64,000 bases of DNA from Moorena sp. SIOASIH (GTDB lineage: Bacteria > Cyanobacteriota > Cyanobacteriia > Cyanobacteriales > Coleofasciculaceae), in the NCBI RefSeq assembly GCF_010671925.1, contig NZ_JAAHIH010000004.1:979234-1043233 (forward strand), read 5' to 3'. The notes beneath the pieces are model-generated. The model was not told the DNA's origin and ran no database searches. It saw only the letters and a program-made list of their open reading frames with translations. A program made the translations under genes and the position numbers. Shown here one piece after another: positions 37,006 through 47,262 of the stretch. Every line of letters starts with the position of its first letter. Positions within the stretch are counted from its first letter, which is position 1.

Positions 37006-38382
37006 ATGAACTCCCCACGTTTCCTGATCCTGCAACTGCTGATGACTACGGTAGTAGCCTGTGCTTCAACCAGCACCTCAACTCAAGCACCTGCTGCACC
37101 GATTGTACAAAAGTCCTCGTCTGAGGAATCTCCCCAAATTGCTCAGGCACCTACACAAACAAATGGTTTACCGACAAAAACCCTAATAGATACGAAACCC
37201 CTGACACCCCAACCGATTCAAATTACCCTGAATGATTTACCGCAACCCTTTGCTACTACTAGCGCCTCTCGACCTCCAAATGTGGTAGCAGTACCATCTA
37301 ACCCAAGCCTAAAAGTACCAGCGGGTTTCCAAGTTAACGTATTTGCTGATGGGTTAGACCGTCCCCGCTGGCTAGCACTTACTCCCACTGGGGATATCTT
37401 GGTCACAGAAACTCGGGCAAATCGTATTCGTTTATTGCGCGATCGCAATGGTGATGGAGTTGCTGATCTCAAAAAAACCTTTGCTAGTGCTAGTAATGGG
37501 TTAAATATTCCCTTTGGCATGGCGTTTGCTGATCAATACTTCTTCTTGGGCAACACTAATGCTGTACTCCGGTTTCCCTACACTAAAGGTCAAGAGCAAC
37601 TCGCTGGCAAAGGTCAAAAAATTGCTGACCTCCCTGGCGGTGGCTACAACCAGCATTGGACACGCAATGTAGTAGTATCTCCCAACCTCAACAAAATCTA
37701 CGTCTCTATTGGTTCACGGTCTAATGTCGATAGGGAACCCCTACCCCGAGCATCGGTACAGGTGATGAACCTGGACGGCTCAAACCAACAGACCTTTGCC
37801 TATGGCTTACGTAATCCTGTCGGTCTCGACTTTCACCCAATTACTGGTGAACTTTACACTACCGTCAATGAACGAGATCTGATCGGAGATGACCTAGTTC
37901 CTGATTACTTCACCCGCATTCGCCAAGGGGAATTCTATGGTTGGCCCTATGCCTATTTAGCCCCCCATCTCATCGATCCCCGTCAAACCCGCAATGGTCA
38001 AAGCATCAAACCTGAACTGGTTGCCCAAACCCGAACTCCCGATGTCTTGTTCCAAGCGCACTCAGCAGCACTAGGATTGCAATTTTATGATGGACAGACC
38101 TTTCCAGCAAAGTATCGTAACGGTGCCTTTGTAGCGTTTCGTGGTTCTTGGAATCGTAACCGAGGCACCGGTTACAAGGTTGTCTTTGTTCCCTTCAAAA
38201 CTGATAGACGACCATTAGGCTACTATGAAGATTTTCTGACCGGTTTTCTGATCGATTCCTCAGGACCAACCACCTGGGGACGTCCAGTTGGGTTGCTGGT
38301 ACTAAAAGATGGCAGTCTGCTAGTCACAGAAGAAGCCAACAACCGAATTTACCGGATCCAATACCGCAATACTAACCCGTGA
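37006..38382 (+). CDS. PQQ-type sugar dehydrogenase-like lipoprotein (sorbosone dehydrogenase family)
   Basis: A 458-residue secreted protein. ATG 37006 gives a lipoprotein signal with lipobox VVAC (Cys about 19), then a Thr/Pro/Gln-rich linker (about 20-95). The six-bladed propeller of the sorbosone/glucose dehydrogenase type follows: GLDRPRWLALTPTGDILVTE, RIRLLRDRNGDGVADL (calcium-like loop), LRNPVGLDFHPITGELYTTV, NERDLIGDDLVPDYF and GRPVGLLVLKDGSLLVTEE. Substrate is unknown. A GTG start four codons earlier is possible. Confidence 0.85.
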   Translation: MNSPRFLILQLLMTTVVACASTSTSTQAPAAPIVQKSSSEESPQIAQAPTQTNGLPTKTLIDTKPLTPQPIQITLNDLPQPFATTSASRPPNVVAVPSNPSLKVPAGFQVNVFADGLDRPRWLALTPTGDILVTETRANRIRLLRDRNGDGVADLKKTFASASNGLNIPFGMAFADQYFFLGNTNAVLRFPYTKGQEQLAGKGQKIADLPGGGYNQHWTRNVVVSPNLNKIYVSIGSRSNVDREPLPRASVQVMNLDGSNQQTFAYGLRNPVGLDFHPITGELYTTVNERDLIGDDLVPDYFTRIRQGEFYGWPYAYLAPHLIDPRQTRNGQSIKPELVAQTRTPDVLFQAHSAALGLQFYDGQTFPAKYRNGAFVAFRGSWNRNRGTGYKVVFVPFKTDRRPLGYYEDFLTGFLIDSSGPTTWGRPVGLLVLKDGSLLVTEEANNRIYRIQYRNTNP

Positions 38383-38893
38383 AGTACCCTCGACTAACCC
38401 CAAGGGTGTAGTCGGAGCTTCCTGTCTAGTTACCTGTTGCCTCAATGCACCCTTACGACAGGGTTAAGACACAGTCTCTGGCTCAAATGAACCTTGATCA
38501 GCTATTACAACCAAGATGGATGTCTCTACAAAAGCTGAACCCAGGCAGCAGTTGGCCTGAGCCAGACTGATTTATGATTTACTTTGACCCTTGGTTTTCG
38601 GGCGAGCGTGACTTTGCTTAAGTCTAATTCTTTTAAGAATATCTTATTTATTACGACTTGATTACGACAAAAATTTTTTGACTGGAAATTCATCCCCCAC
38701 TAACCGCACTTAGTGTAGATTAGGGAATGTTTACCGATTTTTGTTAAACCTGGCTTGGTACTAATGACTAATGAGTAATGACTAATTAGAAGTATTTGTA
38801 AAGATATTGAGGAAAACTTAATATCAAACAAATAACAATAATGTGCCATGCTAAGGTGTTGTTCGGGAAACCCACCTAATCCCTTTGACGTTT
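38383..38893. other. Spacer before pyruvate kinase
   Basis: No gene or repeat array is visible; AATGACTAATGAGTAATGAC short repeats lie near 38763-38785. Presumably holds the pyk promoter. Confidence 0.5.
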
Positions 38894-40675
38894 ATGCAAT
38901 CGCCAAATTCCCTACGTCGGACAAAGATTGTTGCCACAATTGGCCCTGCGAGCAATAGCCCAGATGTTCTCAAGGCACTAATTCAAGCTGGTGCCACCAC
39001 TTTACGACTTAACTTTTCCCATGGCACCCACCAAGACCATCAGCGCAATATTCGCCTGATTCGCCAGACGGCCTTTGAACTCAATCAGCCTGTGGCGATC
39101 CTCCAAGACTTGCAAGGACCGAAAATTCGCTTGGGGCGGTTTGAAAACGGTTCCATTGTTGTCAACAATGGCGATCGCTTCACTTTAACCAGCAAATCGA
39201 TGGTTGGTAAACAAGAAATCAGTTCAGTTACCTACGAACCCCTAGCGGACGAAGTGCCTGCGGGAGCCACCATCCTATTAGACGATGGCAAAGTTGAGAT
39301 GCGGGTAGATGAGGTAGACCGAGAGCAACGAGCCTTGCACTGTACCGTTACCGTCGGTGGACCCCTCTCAAATAACAAGGGAGTTAACTTCCCTGGTGTC
39401 TACCTATCCATCAAAGCTCTAACCGATAAAGACCGACGAGATTTAATGTTTGGTTTGGATCAGGGTGTAGATTGGGTCGCACTGTCCTTTGTTCGTAATC
39501 CTCAGGACATATTAGAAATCAAAGAACTGATTAACAGTGCTGGCAAGCAGGTACCCGTCGTTGCGAAAATTGAAAAGCATGAAGCCATTGAGCAAATGGA
39601 AGCAATTATCTCCCTGTGCGATGGGGTGATGGTTGCTCGGGGTGACTTAGGGGTAGAACTGCCAGCAGAGGATGTACCAATATTACAAAAGCGACTGATT
39701 GCCTCAGCCAATCGACGGGGAATCCCAGTCATCACTGCCACTCAAATGTTGGACAGTATGGTTCACTCACCCCGACCAACTCGTGCAGAAGTTTCTGATG
39801 TAGCTAATGCTATCCTTGATGGCACTGATGCAGTCATGCTCTCTAACGAAACAGCTGTTGGTAAATACCCAGTAGAAGCCGTAAAGACCATGGGCAGGGT
39901 TGCGGTGCGCATTGAGCAAGAACAGATTATCGGTCATGCTCGTGACACCAGCCGTTCCATTCCCAATGCTATATCCCAGGCAGTTGGTCACATTGCGGAG
40001 CAGTTAGATGCAGCAGCCATCATGACTCTGACCAAAACCGGTGCTACAGCCCGGAATGTCTCTAAATTCCGACCCCAGACTCCCATCTTAGCAGTAACAC
40101 CTCATGTAGATGTGGCTCGACAACTCCAGCTAGTTTGGGGGGTGAGACCTTTGTTAGTCCTGGATTTACCCTCAACTGGTCAGACCTTCCAAGCCGCAAT
40201 CAGCGTGGCTCAGGAAAAACAGCTCCTAACAGAACGAGATTTGGTCGTGATGACGGCGGGGACAATCCAAGGTGTGGCTGGATCAACAGACTTAATTAAA
40301 GTAGAGCTAGTCAAAGCAGTTTTGGGTCAGGGAGTTGGTATTGGTCAGGGATCAGTAAGTGGTGTTGCTCGGGTGACTGACACTGATGGTGATTTACCTA
40401 ACTTCAACCACGGAGAAATCCTAGTGGCTCCTTCAACCAATGCCAAATTTGTGGAAGTTATTCGCAAGGCAGCAGGAATTATCACTGAGGAAGATAGTAT
40501 AACTAGCCATGCAGCAGTGATTGGCTTACGCTTGGGTGTGCCAGTAATTGTGGGGGTGAAGAATGCGACCCAATTGATTCGGGATGGGGCAATTTTGACT
40601 CTGGACACACAGCGGGGTTTAGTTTATTCTGGTACCCTTGGGGCTAGCCCCACTGACGGGGTGCTAATGACTTGA
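38894..40675 (+). CDS. pyk: Pyruvate kinase with C-terminal PEP-utiliser mobile domain
   Basis: A 593-residue pyruvate kinase. Catalytic barrel: RRTKIVATIGPAS, RLNFSHG, DLQGPKIRLG, the active-site VVAKIEKHEAIEQM with catalytic Lys, MVARGDLGVELPAEDVP and ATQMLDSM. After the C-domain (GATARNVSKFRPQTPILAV) there is an extra domain (about 480-590) with the PEP-utiliser swivelling-domain pattern EEDSITSHAAVIGLRLGVPVI, common in cyanobacterial and Bacillus-type enzymes. I prefer ATG 38894 over TTG 38885. Confidence 0.97.
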   Translation: MQSPNSLRRTKIVATIGPASNSPDVLKALIQAGATTLRLNFSHGTHQDHQRNIRLIRQTAFELNQPVAILQDLQGPKIRLGRFENGSIVVNNGDRFTLTSKSMVGKQEISSVTYEPLADEVPAGATILLDDGKVEMRVDEVDREQRALHCTVTVGGPLSNNKGVNFPGVYLSIKALTDKDRRDLMFGLDQGVDWVALSFVRNPQDILEIKELINSAGKQVPVVAKIEKHEAIEQMEAIISLCDGVMVARGDLGVELPAEDVPILQKRLIASANRRGIPVITATQMLDSMVHSPRPTRAEVSDVANAILDGTDAVMLSNETAVGKYPVEAVKTMGRVAVRIEQEQIIGHARDTSRSIPNAISQAVGHIAEQLDAAAIMTLTKTGATARNVSKFRPQTPILAVTPHVDVARQLQLVWGVRPLLVLDLPSTGQTFQAAISVAQEKQLLTERDLVVMTAGTIQGVAGSTDLIKVELVKAVLGQGVGIGQGSVSGVARVTDTDGDLPNFNHGEILVAPSTNAKFVEVIRKAAGIITEEDSITSHAAVIGLRLGVPVIVGVKNATQLIRDGAILTLDTQRGLVYSGTLGASPTDGVLMT

Positions 40676-41075
40676 ATAAATTATACCCATCACCTATACC
40701 CATCACCATTGTGTATTTTGTCTTGGCTATTGCCTGGTTTTTCTGTGTATGCTAAAGGGTCACTTAACTATCAAATGTGTTGTGGTACTATTCGGCTACT
40801 AACTTAACCTGGTAGAGTCAATATTTAGAAATTAGTAATTGGTAAGATTAAGTCCGGTTAATCACTTATAAAATGGTTGATCCTATGCTCATAACTTGTT
40901 AATTGTTAATTGTTAATTGTTAATTGTTGATTGACCATTTTCAATTTTAAATTTTCAATTAACTAAAACCCCAGAATGATAAGTAGTCAACCGGACACGA
41001 TATTACTCATGACCGTCACTGTCCTGCTTTAAGCTTGTAGAGTGATCAAAATTTATCATCAACACATCTTGGTTT
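40676..41075. other. Spacer with AATTGTTAATTGTTAATTG repeats
   Basis: TTAATTGTTAATTG microrepeats at about 40899-40930 and complementary TTCAATTTTAAATTTTCAA next to it. No gene is visible. Confidence 0.55.
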
Positions 41076-41741
41076 TTACATCTTTAGTGCTTCGATTTCA
41101 GTGAGTAGGGATTGAGTTTCAAGATGCTTCTGTCTCAGTTTCCCTGCCAAGATACTTTTTTGCTGCTTTAGTTGTTGTTTTTCCATAGTCAGGCATTGAT
41201 TTTCAGCCCTCTCCAACTCAAGTTGCCTTTCTAAGCATGCTTTATCCCATGCCAATTGTTTGTTTTGTCTTAGGAGTGATTTAACTTCCGTCTTGACTTG
41301 GTTTAGCTCCACAATTATTCCTTTGGTTTTCTGTACCATCAACTCCCAGGCTTGATAATCCCAATTTGAAGTTTCTACTCCGCCATCAAGCTCTTCAAGA
41401 AAAGCCTGCTTTTCCAGCTCCAGCTGTTCAACCCTCTCTTGCAGTGAGACATTTTTTTTATGCAACCTCCTTAAGGAGTTATTAACTACAATAAACTTAT
41501 TGATTATCCCGATGATTTGCTGATGACTTTCTTTAAGTTCATAGTCCAGCCACTTGATTTTATCATTAGCAAAATTTAGATCTTGTTCAATGGCTTCATA
41601 GTTATTGAAAATAAAAAAAAACCAATAAATTAATAAATTTTGGATTTGATGGCTATCTTTGATAGTCTTGTTTTTGGGTTGATAATCATAAATTGCCAAT
41701 AAAAACCAGCTGAATAACCAAAAACTGATACTTGAATTCAT
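41076..41741 (-). CDS. Coiled-coil hypothetical protein
   Basis: A 221-residue protein. The first 20 residues are hydrophobic (SISFWLFSWFLLAIYDY), and a second hydrophobic patch (LLIYWFFFIFNNY) is near 36-48. From 50 onward it is almost entirely heptad-rich coiled coil with many Glu, Lys, Gln and Leu (for example LELEKQAFLEELDG, LRQNKQLAWDKACLERQLEL). AAGGAAGG lies 10 bases before the ATG. It is likely membrane-anchored, with a long rod. Not recognised. Confidence 0.6.
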   Translation of the reverse strand: MNSSISFWLFSWFLLAIYDYQPKNKTIKDSHQIQNLLIYWFFFIFNNYEAIEQDLNFANDKIKWLDYELKESHQQIIGIINKFIVVNNSLRRLHKKNVSLQERVEQLELEKQAFLEELDGGVETSNWDYQAWELMVQKTKGIIVELNQVKTEVKSLLRQNKQLAWDKACLERQLELERAENQCLTMEKQQLKQQKSILAGKLRQKHLETQSLLTEIEALKM

Positions 41742-42079
41742 GAGACCTTCCTTGTCAAGTGATTACATCACTTTTAGCATCAACGTGACCTAGCACGACA
41801 ACCGTGTAAATACATAATTGAGCTAACTGAGCTAACTCATTCTAAAACTGATCTTACGAGGAATTTCCCCGAAGTCGTGTATTTTGAAAAGCTTTTCTTG
41901 ATCAAACAAAAATTTTTTACTGCTGCCCTTTTAGTAGGGATTGGTTAGTTAGCCCATCAACTAATATCAAGTCTGGTTGAATACCCATAATTAAGGAGAG
42001 CGTGGCTCACAGGGGTAGGTTTTTTACATTTGGGTCAAACATGGGACTTAACCTCATCAGAGAAAAAGGAAAACAACTT

Positions 42080-42126
42080 AGGTACGCTTTCCGCATCTAA
42101 TTATTAAATTCGCCACGGGTCGCACT
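42080..42126. repeat. AGGTGCG...CGCACCT palindromic repeat, copy 2
   Basis: AGGTACGCTTTCCGCATC, then TTAAATTCGCCACGGGTCGCAC; it matches the copy at 54524-54571 in inverted orientation and copy 1 within the MITE. Confidence 0.65.
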
Positions 42127-42133
42127 TGAAGAA

Positions 42134-42383
42134 GCGATGCAGCGCGGTCTTGGGGAGTTTGAAGTTACCGTAGAACAGGGTCGCCTTTATGGGTGCTCGG
42201 TTATGCATAAAAGGGTTAAATCTTTTGTAATAAGGCGACCCTGTTCAAGGTTTCATCTGAGCAGCGCCTTCATGGGGGGGTTCCCACGAGGCAAACAGCG
42301 GTGCGGACGCAGGTGACCCACACAGACCCATGCGCCATGAGCGACTGCCTTGGTTTCCCCCACTCGCGCTTTGCATCAAGACA
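42134..42383. repeat. GCGATGCAG...TGCATCAAGACA repeat element, copy 3 (interrupted)
   Basis: Same ends and inner GGCAAACAGCGGTGCGGACG segment as copy 2, but after GCGATGCAGCGCGGTCTTGG a hairpin element of about 100 bp (42158-42257) has taken the place of the other units. Confidence 0.75.
42158..42257 (-). repeat. Hairpin element A (TTACGGTAACTTCAAA family)
   Basis: Read on the minus strand: GATGAAACCTT, then stem GAACAGGGTCGCCTT, about 44 bases of loop with AACCCTTTTATGCATAACC, the exact complementary stem AAGGCGACCCTGTTC, then TACGGTAACTTCAAA. It shares flanks with elements at 49695-49794 and 62686-62785. Confidence 0.75.
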
Positions 42384-43304
42384 ATGATGATTTTTAACGA
42401 CAAATTAGGTATATTTATCCACACCCCACACCCGGTCACCCCACACCCGGTCAGCCTACACCTGACGTCTTTGTAAAAAACCTACCCTTATGAGGGGGAG
42501 GGTGGGAGGTGTGGGGAGATGGGAAGATGGGGAGATAGGGGAGATTTTTATTAAGGGTCATTATCCTGACATGATATAGTACCAATTCTTCAAAGTAGGA
42601 CTACAGATGCTCAGATGGTCAGATAGTCAGATGGTCAGATGGTCAGATAGTCAGATCCAATGAATGTGTAGTCGTGTGAGCACTAAGAATTGGTATATAA
42701 GAATTGGTATAACTACTGTATTAAGTATTCATACCGATACTGTCGGCGCGATGGCTGCGATCGCAACTCCGTCAAACCCAAAGGAAGGCTTGACAAATCA
42801 GCTTCCCGCTAATCACGGCTTTTTGTAAAGTTTTGTTTGATTAGCTTGACAAAAATACAAAAAACTTTATAATAACCAAGACCGACCATCGTGAATTAAC
42901 AGGGCTAGCTCAGATGCCAGAAACTCAAATTCCAAGGGACGATGTTGAAATTATGTCCATGAAGCTCTAAAGTTTGGCTGGGTCAAGTCTCGGAAGGCAA
43001 CGGTCATGTGAGGGGAAAAGGAGCGGTTTTTTGAGGTTTGGTATACAATTCCTAAGGATGTCTCTTGGGTTACCATCAAATCGTTGTGCAAACTAAGCAG
43101 TTCTGGGGTCTTGAGCAAATTAATATAGATGACACGGGGGACAAAGGCACCAAAGCCTTTGAGGATTAAGGGAAGTGGGGTCAGGCTCTGAAGCCTTATT
43201 ACCTACCTACAAGATTAGACCTCTTTCGGATAAGATCAGAAAACCCCTAAAATCAGTAAGTACTGCTTGAGAGGTTCTAGCTAAAAAGGCTGAGGAATAT
43301 TTAT

Positions 43305-43562
43305 ATGAGCGACATTTTCGAGAAAGTTCAGGGAATCGTTTCAGAACAGTTGGACGTTGAGGCGAGCGAGGTTACCCCAGAAGCCAACTTTGCCAACGAT
43401 CTGGGCGCTGACTCCCTAGACACAGTTGAACTGGTGATGGCGTTAGAAGAAGCTTTCGACATCGAAATCCCTGATGAAGCGGCGGAAAAGATAGCAACTG
43501 TTCAAAGCGCTGTGGATTACATTAAGGAAAAAGCAGGAGCAGGAGCAGAAACTCCAGCTTAA
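43305..43562 (+). CDS. acpP: Acyl carrier protein
   Basis: An 85-residue acidic protein. The phosphopantetheine site GADSLDTVELVMALEEAF (Ser in DSLD, about 39) is intact. It carries growing acyl chains in fatty acid synthesis. fabF follows 60 bp downstream on the same strand, the standard order. Confidence 0.98.
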   Translation: MSDIFEKVQGIVSEQLDVEASEVTPEANFANDLGADSLDTVELVMALEEAFDIEIPDEAAEKIATVQSAVDYIKEKAGAGAETPA

Positions 43563-43622
43563 TCAGCCTGATTTATTACCGCAAGTTCTGCGTTCACGGT
43601 CGATAAGCCTAGTTTTAATGGC

Positions 43623-44876
43623 ATGATGACAAACTTTGATAAAAAACGGGTCGTTGTTACAGGTCTCGGTGCAATTACGCCCATAGGCAACACGGTGGCT
43701 GAGTACTGGGAAGGGTTATTAAACGGACGCAATGGTATTGGTTTAATTTCCTTATTTGATGCCTCCAAGCACGCTTGTCGTATTGCTGGCGAGGTAAAGG
43801 GCTTTGATCCCCATGACTACATGAAGGGTAAGCAAGCAAAGCGTATGGACCGCTTTGCTCAATTGGCGGTTTCTGCCAGTAAGCAAGCATTAGCTGATGC
43901 CCAGTTTGAGATCAATGACCTGAACGCAGAACAGGTCGGTGTAATGATTGGCACTGGTATCGGTGGTCTCAAGGTACTGGAAGACCAGGAAACAGTTCTT
44001 CTTAGACGTGGACCTGACCGCTGTAGTCCGTTTATGATCCCGATGATGATTGCTAACATGGCAGCCGGTCTGACAGCAATTCATACCGGAGCCAAGGGAC
44101 CCAATAGTTGCCCAGTTACTGCCTGTGCAGCCGGGTCTAATGCCGTAGGTGATGCGTTTCGCTTAATCCAGCGAGGCTATGCTCAAGCTATGATTTGTGG
44201 CGGTACTGAAGCGGCAGTGACCCCCCTAGCAATGGCGGGTTTTGCATCAGCAAGAGCTTTATCTACTCGTAACGATACCCCTGAGTCGGCTTGCTGTCCT
44301 TTTGATATCGCTCGCGATGGTTTCGTGATGGGAGAAGGTTCTGGGATTCTGATCCTAGAGGAACTGGAACACGCCCTCAGCCGTGGGGCAAAAATTTATG
44401 CCGAAATCGTCGGCTATGCCATGACCTGTGATGCCCATCACATCACATCCCCTGTACCAGATGGAGAAGGAGCAGCCAGGGCTATAGCACTGACGATGAA
44501 GGATGCTGGGTTGACGGCCGAACAGGTTAGCTACATCAATGCCCACGGGACTAGTACAGTTGCCAATGATAAAACTGAAACAGCAGCGATTAAAAAAGCT
44601 TTAGGAGACCATGCCTATAAAGTAGCAATTAGCTCCACCAAATCCATGACAGGTCATTTGTTGGGAGGGTCTGGTGGCATTGAAGCAGTGGCTTCAGTGA
44701 TGGCAATTGCCCATGACCAGATTCCACCAACGATAAATTTGAACAACCCAGACCCTGAATGCGATTTGGATTACGTACCCAATTATAGTCGCCAGCAGAT
44801 GGTAGAAGTAGTGCTATCCAATTCCTTTGGGTTCGGCGGTCATAATGTAACCCTAGCCTTCAAAAAATACCGGTAA
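43623..44876 (+). CDS. fabF: 3-oxoacyl-ACP synthase II
   Basis: A 417-residue beta-ketoacyl synthase (condensation of malonyl-ACP). Active-site Cys in PVTACAAGSNAVGDAF (about C168), His in NAHGTSTVANDKTET (about H308), and His in KSMTGHLLGGSGGIEA (about H345); the closing FGFGGHNVTLAFKK motif is present. Two adjacent ATG codons at 43623/43626 give MMTNFDKKRVVVTGLG; the second is equally likely. Confidence 0.97.
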   Translation: MMTNFDKKRVVVTGLGAITPIGNTVAEYWEGLLNGRNGIGLISLFDASKHACRIAGEVKGFDPHDYMKGKQAKRMDRFAQLAVSASKQALADAQFEINDLNAEQVGVMIGTGIGGLKVLEDQETVLLRRGPDRCSPFMIPMMIANMAAGLTAIHTGAKGPNSCPVTACAAGSNAVGDAFRLIQRGYAQAMICGGTEAAVTPLAMAGFASARALSTRNDTPESACCPFDIARDGFVMGEGSGILILEELEHALSRGAKIYAEIVGYAMTCDAHHITSPVPDGEGAARAIALTMKDAGLTAEQVSYINAHGTSTVANDKTETAAIKKALGDHAYKVAISSTKSMTGHLLGGSGGIEAVASVMAIAHDQIPPTINLNNPDPECDLDYVPNYSRQQMVEVVLSNSFGFGGHNVTLAFKKYR

Positions 44877-45255
44877 AGTGGGAATAAAGTTTGAACGGTT
44901 AACGGCTTACTCCGTAGGAGAACCAAAAGGGTAGCCTTGAGCTTAGGGTGGGCATTGGGTGAAGGTAGCTCAAGGAAAAAACTACTAGTTACAACTACTA
45001 GTTAATCATAGTTACTGAGTAACCCATATTCCCAGGCTTTATGGATTGTTTTCATCCTTGATGCTTGCTCCTACCCTACCAGGGACGCTATCCGGCGAAC
45101 ATCCTTCATTCTGAGGCAATCCCTATCTCTTGCTGATTGATCCCGGTAATGGGATTATGAGAAAGTACCTTTGGGTCAACCGAGAGCCACCCTTGTTTGA
45201 ACTCAGACAAATTCTTGTTAGACCATAGTACACACATATCCATTAAACAGAAATT
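44877..45255. other. Spacer between fabF and transketolase
   Basis: No gene or repeat array is visible apart from an ACTACTAGTTACAACTACTAG duplication near 44980-45001. A longer minus-strand frame (45106-45483) is antisense to transketolase and rejected. Confidence 0.5.
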
Positions 45256-47262
45256 ATGGCCGTTGCAACCCAGTCTCTCGAAGAACTTTGCATCAATTCC
45301 ATCCGCTTCTTGGCGATTGATGCTGTAGAAAAGGCCAAGTCTGGTCATCCTGGGCTGCCCATGGGGGCGGCTCCTATGGCATTCGTGCTTTGGGACCGTT
45401 TTATGCGGTATAACCCCAAAAATCCCAATTGGTTCAACCGCGATCGCTTCGTCTTGTCGGCTGGTCATGGCTGTATGTTGCAATACGCCTTACTTTACCT
45501 AACTGGCTATGATGGTGTAACCATAGACGACCTTCAGCAGTTCCGCCAGTGGGAATCGGTCACACCTGGACACCCAGAAAACTTTGAAACCAATGGGGTT
45601 GAAGTCACTACTGGTCCATTGGGACAGGGAATTGCCAATGGTGTGGGTTTGGCAATGGCAGAAGCACACTTAGCTGCTAGGTTCAACAAACCTGATGCTA
45701 CGATTGTCGATCATTACACCTACGTCATCCTTGGTGATGGTTGCAACATGGAAGGGGTGTCTGGTGAAGCCTGTTCTTTAGCGGGTCACCTAGGACTTGG
45801 TAAACTCATCGCCCTCTACGATGACAACCATATTTCCATCGACGGCTCTACTGACTTAGCCTTTACTGAAGATGTGGGTAAGCGCTTTGAAGCGTATGGC
45901 TGGCACGTCCAACATGTAGAAAGTGGTAACACTAACCTCGAAGCTATCAATGATGCCATAGCAGCAGCCAAAGCCGTAACAGATAAGCCATCTTTTATTA
46001 AGGTAACCACCACCATTGGCTATGGTTCTCCTAACAAAGCCAATTCACATGCTGTCCATGGTGCAGCTTTAGGTGGGGATGAAGTGGAGGCCACTCGCCA
46101 ACACCTGGGATGGGAATATGAACCCTTTGTAGTTCCAGATGATGCTCTCAACCATTTCCGGAAAGCTGTGGAACGCGGTACGGAAGCTGAAGCTGCCTGG
46201 AATCAAACCCTAGCTGATTACAAAGCCAAGTATCCTGAACAATCAGCAGAATTTGAGCAAATTACCAGTGGCAAACTCCCGGAAGGATGGGAAAAAGCCC
46301 TGCCGACCTACACGCCGGAAGACAAGGGAGTAGCAACCCGTAAACATTCTCAAGCCACTCTCAATGCACTTGCTCCCGTACTGCCTCAATTGATTGGTGG
46401 TTCCGCTGACCTCGCTCCCTCCAATCTCACTTTATTGACGATATCTGGGGATTTCCAGAAAGGGCAATATGAAAACCGGAACCTGCGCTTTGGTGTCCGG
46501 GAACATGGCATGGGCGCGATTTGCAATGGCATTGCCCTTCACAACTCTGGCTTGATTCCTTATGGAGCAACTTTCCTCATTTTCACTGACTATATGCGGG
46601 CAGCAATTCGCCTGTCGGCTCTATCACAAGCTGGGGTAATTTGGGTAATGACCCACGACTCGGTAGCCTTAGGTGAAGATGGTCCGACACACCAACCTGT
46701 CGAAACCATTGCGTCCCTAAGGGCTATACCAAATCTGGTAGTCCTTCGACCTGCTGATGGCAACGAAACCTCTGGGGCTTATAAGGTAGCTATTGAGCGT
46801 CGTGATGCTCCAACTCTCATCGCCTTTACCCGACAAGGTCTACCTAACCTAGCTGGTAGTTCCATTGAACGGGCGACCAAAGGAGCTTACGTCCTCTCTG
46901 ACAGCGATGGCACTCCTGACATTATCCTGATAGGGACTGGTAGCGAAGTGTCACTGTGTGTCCAAGGGGCTGAGCAGTTGCGAGAGGAAGGTAAGAAAGT
47001 GCGTGTTGTTTCGATGCCAAGCTGGGAACTTTTTGAAGCCCAGGATGAAGCCTATCGGGAATCCGTATTGCCCAAAGCAGTTACCAAGCGCCTCGCGGTC
47101 GAAGCTGGTGTCAGCTTTGGTTGGTGCCGTTACTTGGGTACCGAGGGTGATATGATCAGTATTGATCGCTTTGGTGTTTCTGCTCCCGGTGGCGTCGCTA
47201 TGGCGAAGTTTGGTTACACGGTTGAGAATGTAGTCGCTAAAGCCAAAGCCTTGTTGGGATAA
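45256..47262 (+). CDS. tkt: Transketolase
   Basis: A 668-residue thiamine diphosphate enzyme of the Calvin and pentose phosphate cycles. KSGHPGLPMGAAPMAF (N-term), RDRFVLSAGHGCMLQYALLY, the ThDP-binding GDGCNMEGVSGEACSLAGHL...DDNHISIDG, and the second domain LRFGVREHGMGAICNGIALH and DSVALGEDGPTHQPVE are all present. Single gene, strongly expressed type. Confidence 0.97.
   Translation: MAVATQSLEELCINSIRFLAIDAVEKAKSGHPGLPMGAAPMAFVLWDRFMRYNPKNPNWFNRDRFVLSAGHGCMLQYALLYLTGYDGVTIDDLQQFRQWESVTPGHPENFETNGVEVTTGPLGQGIANGVGLAMAEAHLAARFNKPDATIVDHYTYVILGDGCNMEGVSGEACSLAGHLGLGKLIALYDDNHISIDGSTDLAFTEDVGKRFEAYGWHVQHVESGNTNLEAINDAIAAAKAVTDKPSFIKVTTTIGYGSPNKANSHAVHGAALGGDEVEATRQHLGWEYEPFVVPDDALNHFRKAVERGTEAEAAWNQTLADYKAKYPEQSAEFEQITSGKLPEGWEKALPTYTPEDKGVATRKHSQATLNALAPVLPQLIGGSADLAPSNLTLLTISGDFQKGQYENRNLRFGVREHGMGAICNGIALHNSGLIPYGATFLIFTDYMRAAIRLSALSQAGVIWVMTHDSVALGEDGPTHQPVETIASLRAIPNLVVLRPADGNETSGAYKVAIERRDAPTLIAFTRQGLPNLAGSSIERATKGAYVLSDSDGTPDIILIGTGSEVSLCVQGAEQLREEGKKVRVVSMPSWELFEAQDEAYRESVLPKAVTKRLAVEAGVSFGWCRYLGTEGDMISIDRFGVSAPGGVAMAKFGYTVENVVAKAKALLG

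Larger units (their letters stand above)
41742..43304. other. Long repeat-rich intergenic region
   Basis: In order: an AGGTGCG-type palindrome (42080-42126); the GCGATGCAG element (42134-42383) with a hairpin element inside it (42158-42257); GATGGGGAG units (about 42505-42545); and GATGGTCAGATAGTCAGATG units (about 42610-42660). A HIP1-like site lies near 42759. Short frames around 42914-43130 (one beginning MPETQIPRDD) are broken by stops and may be gene relics. The acpP promoter is presumably near 43200. Confidence 0.6.

Noticed and set aside
42914..43130. Coding remnant beginning MPETQIPRDD
   Set aside because: Several stops and frame changes; no family could be seen, so it is mentioned only in the spacer entry.
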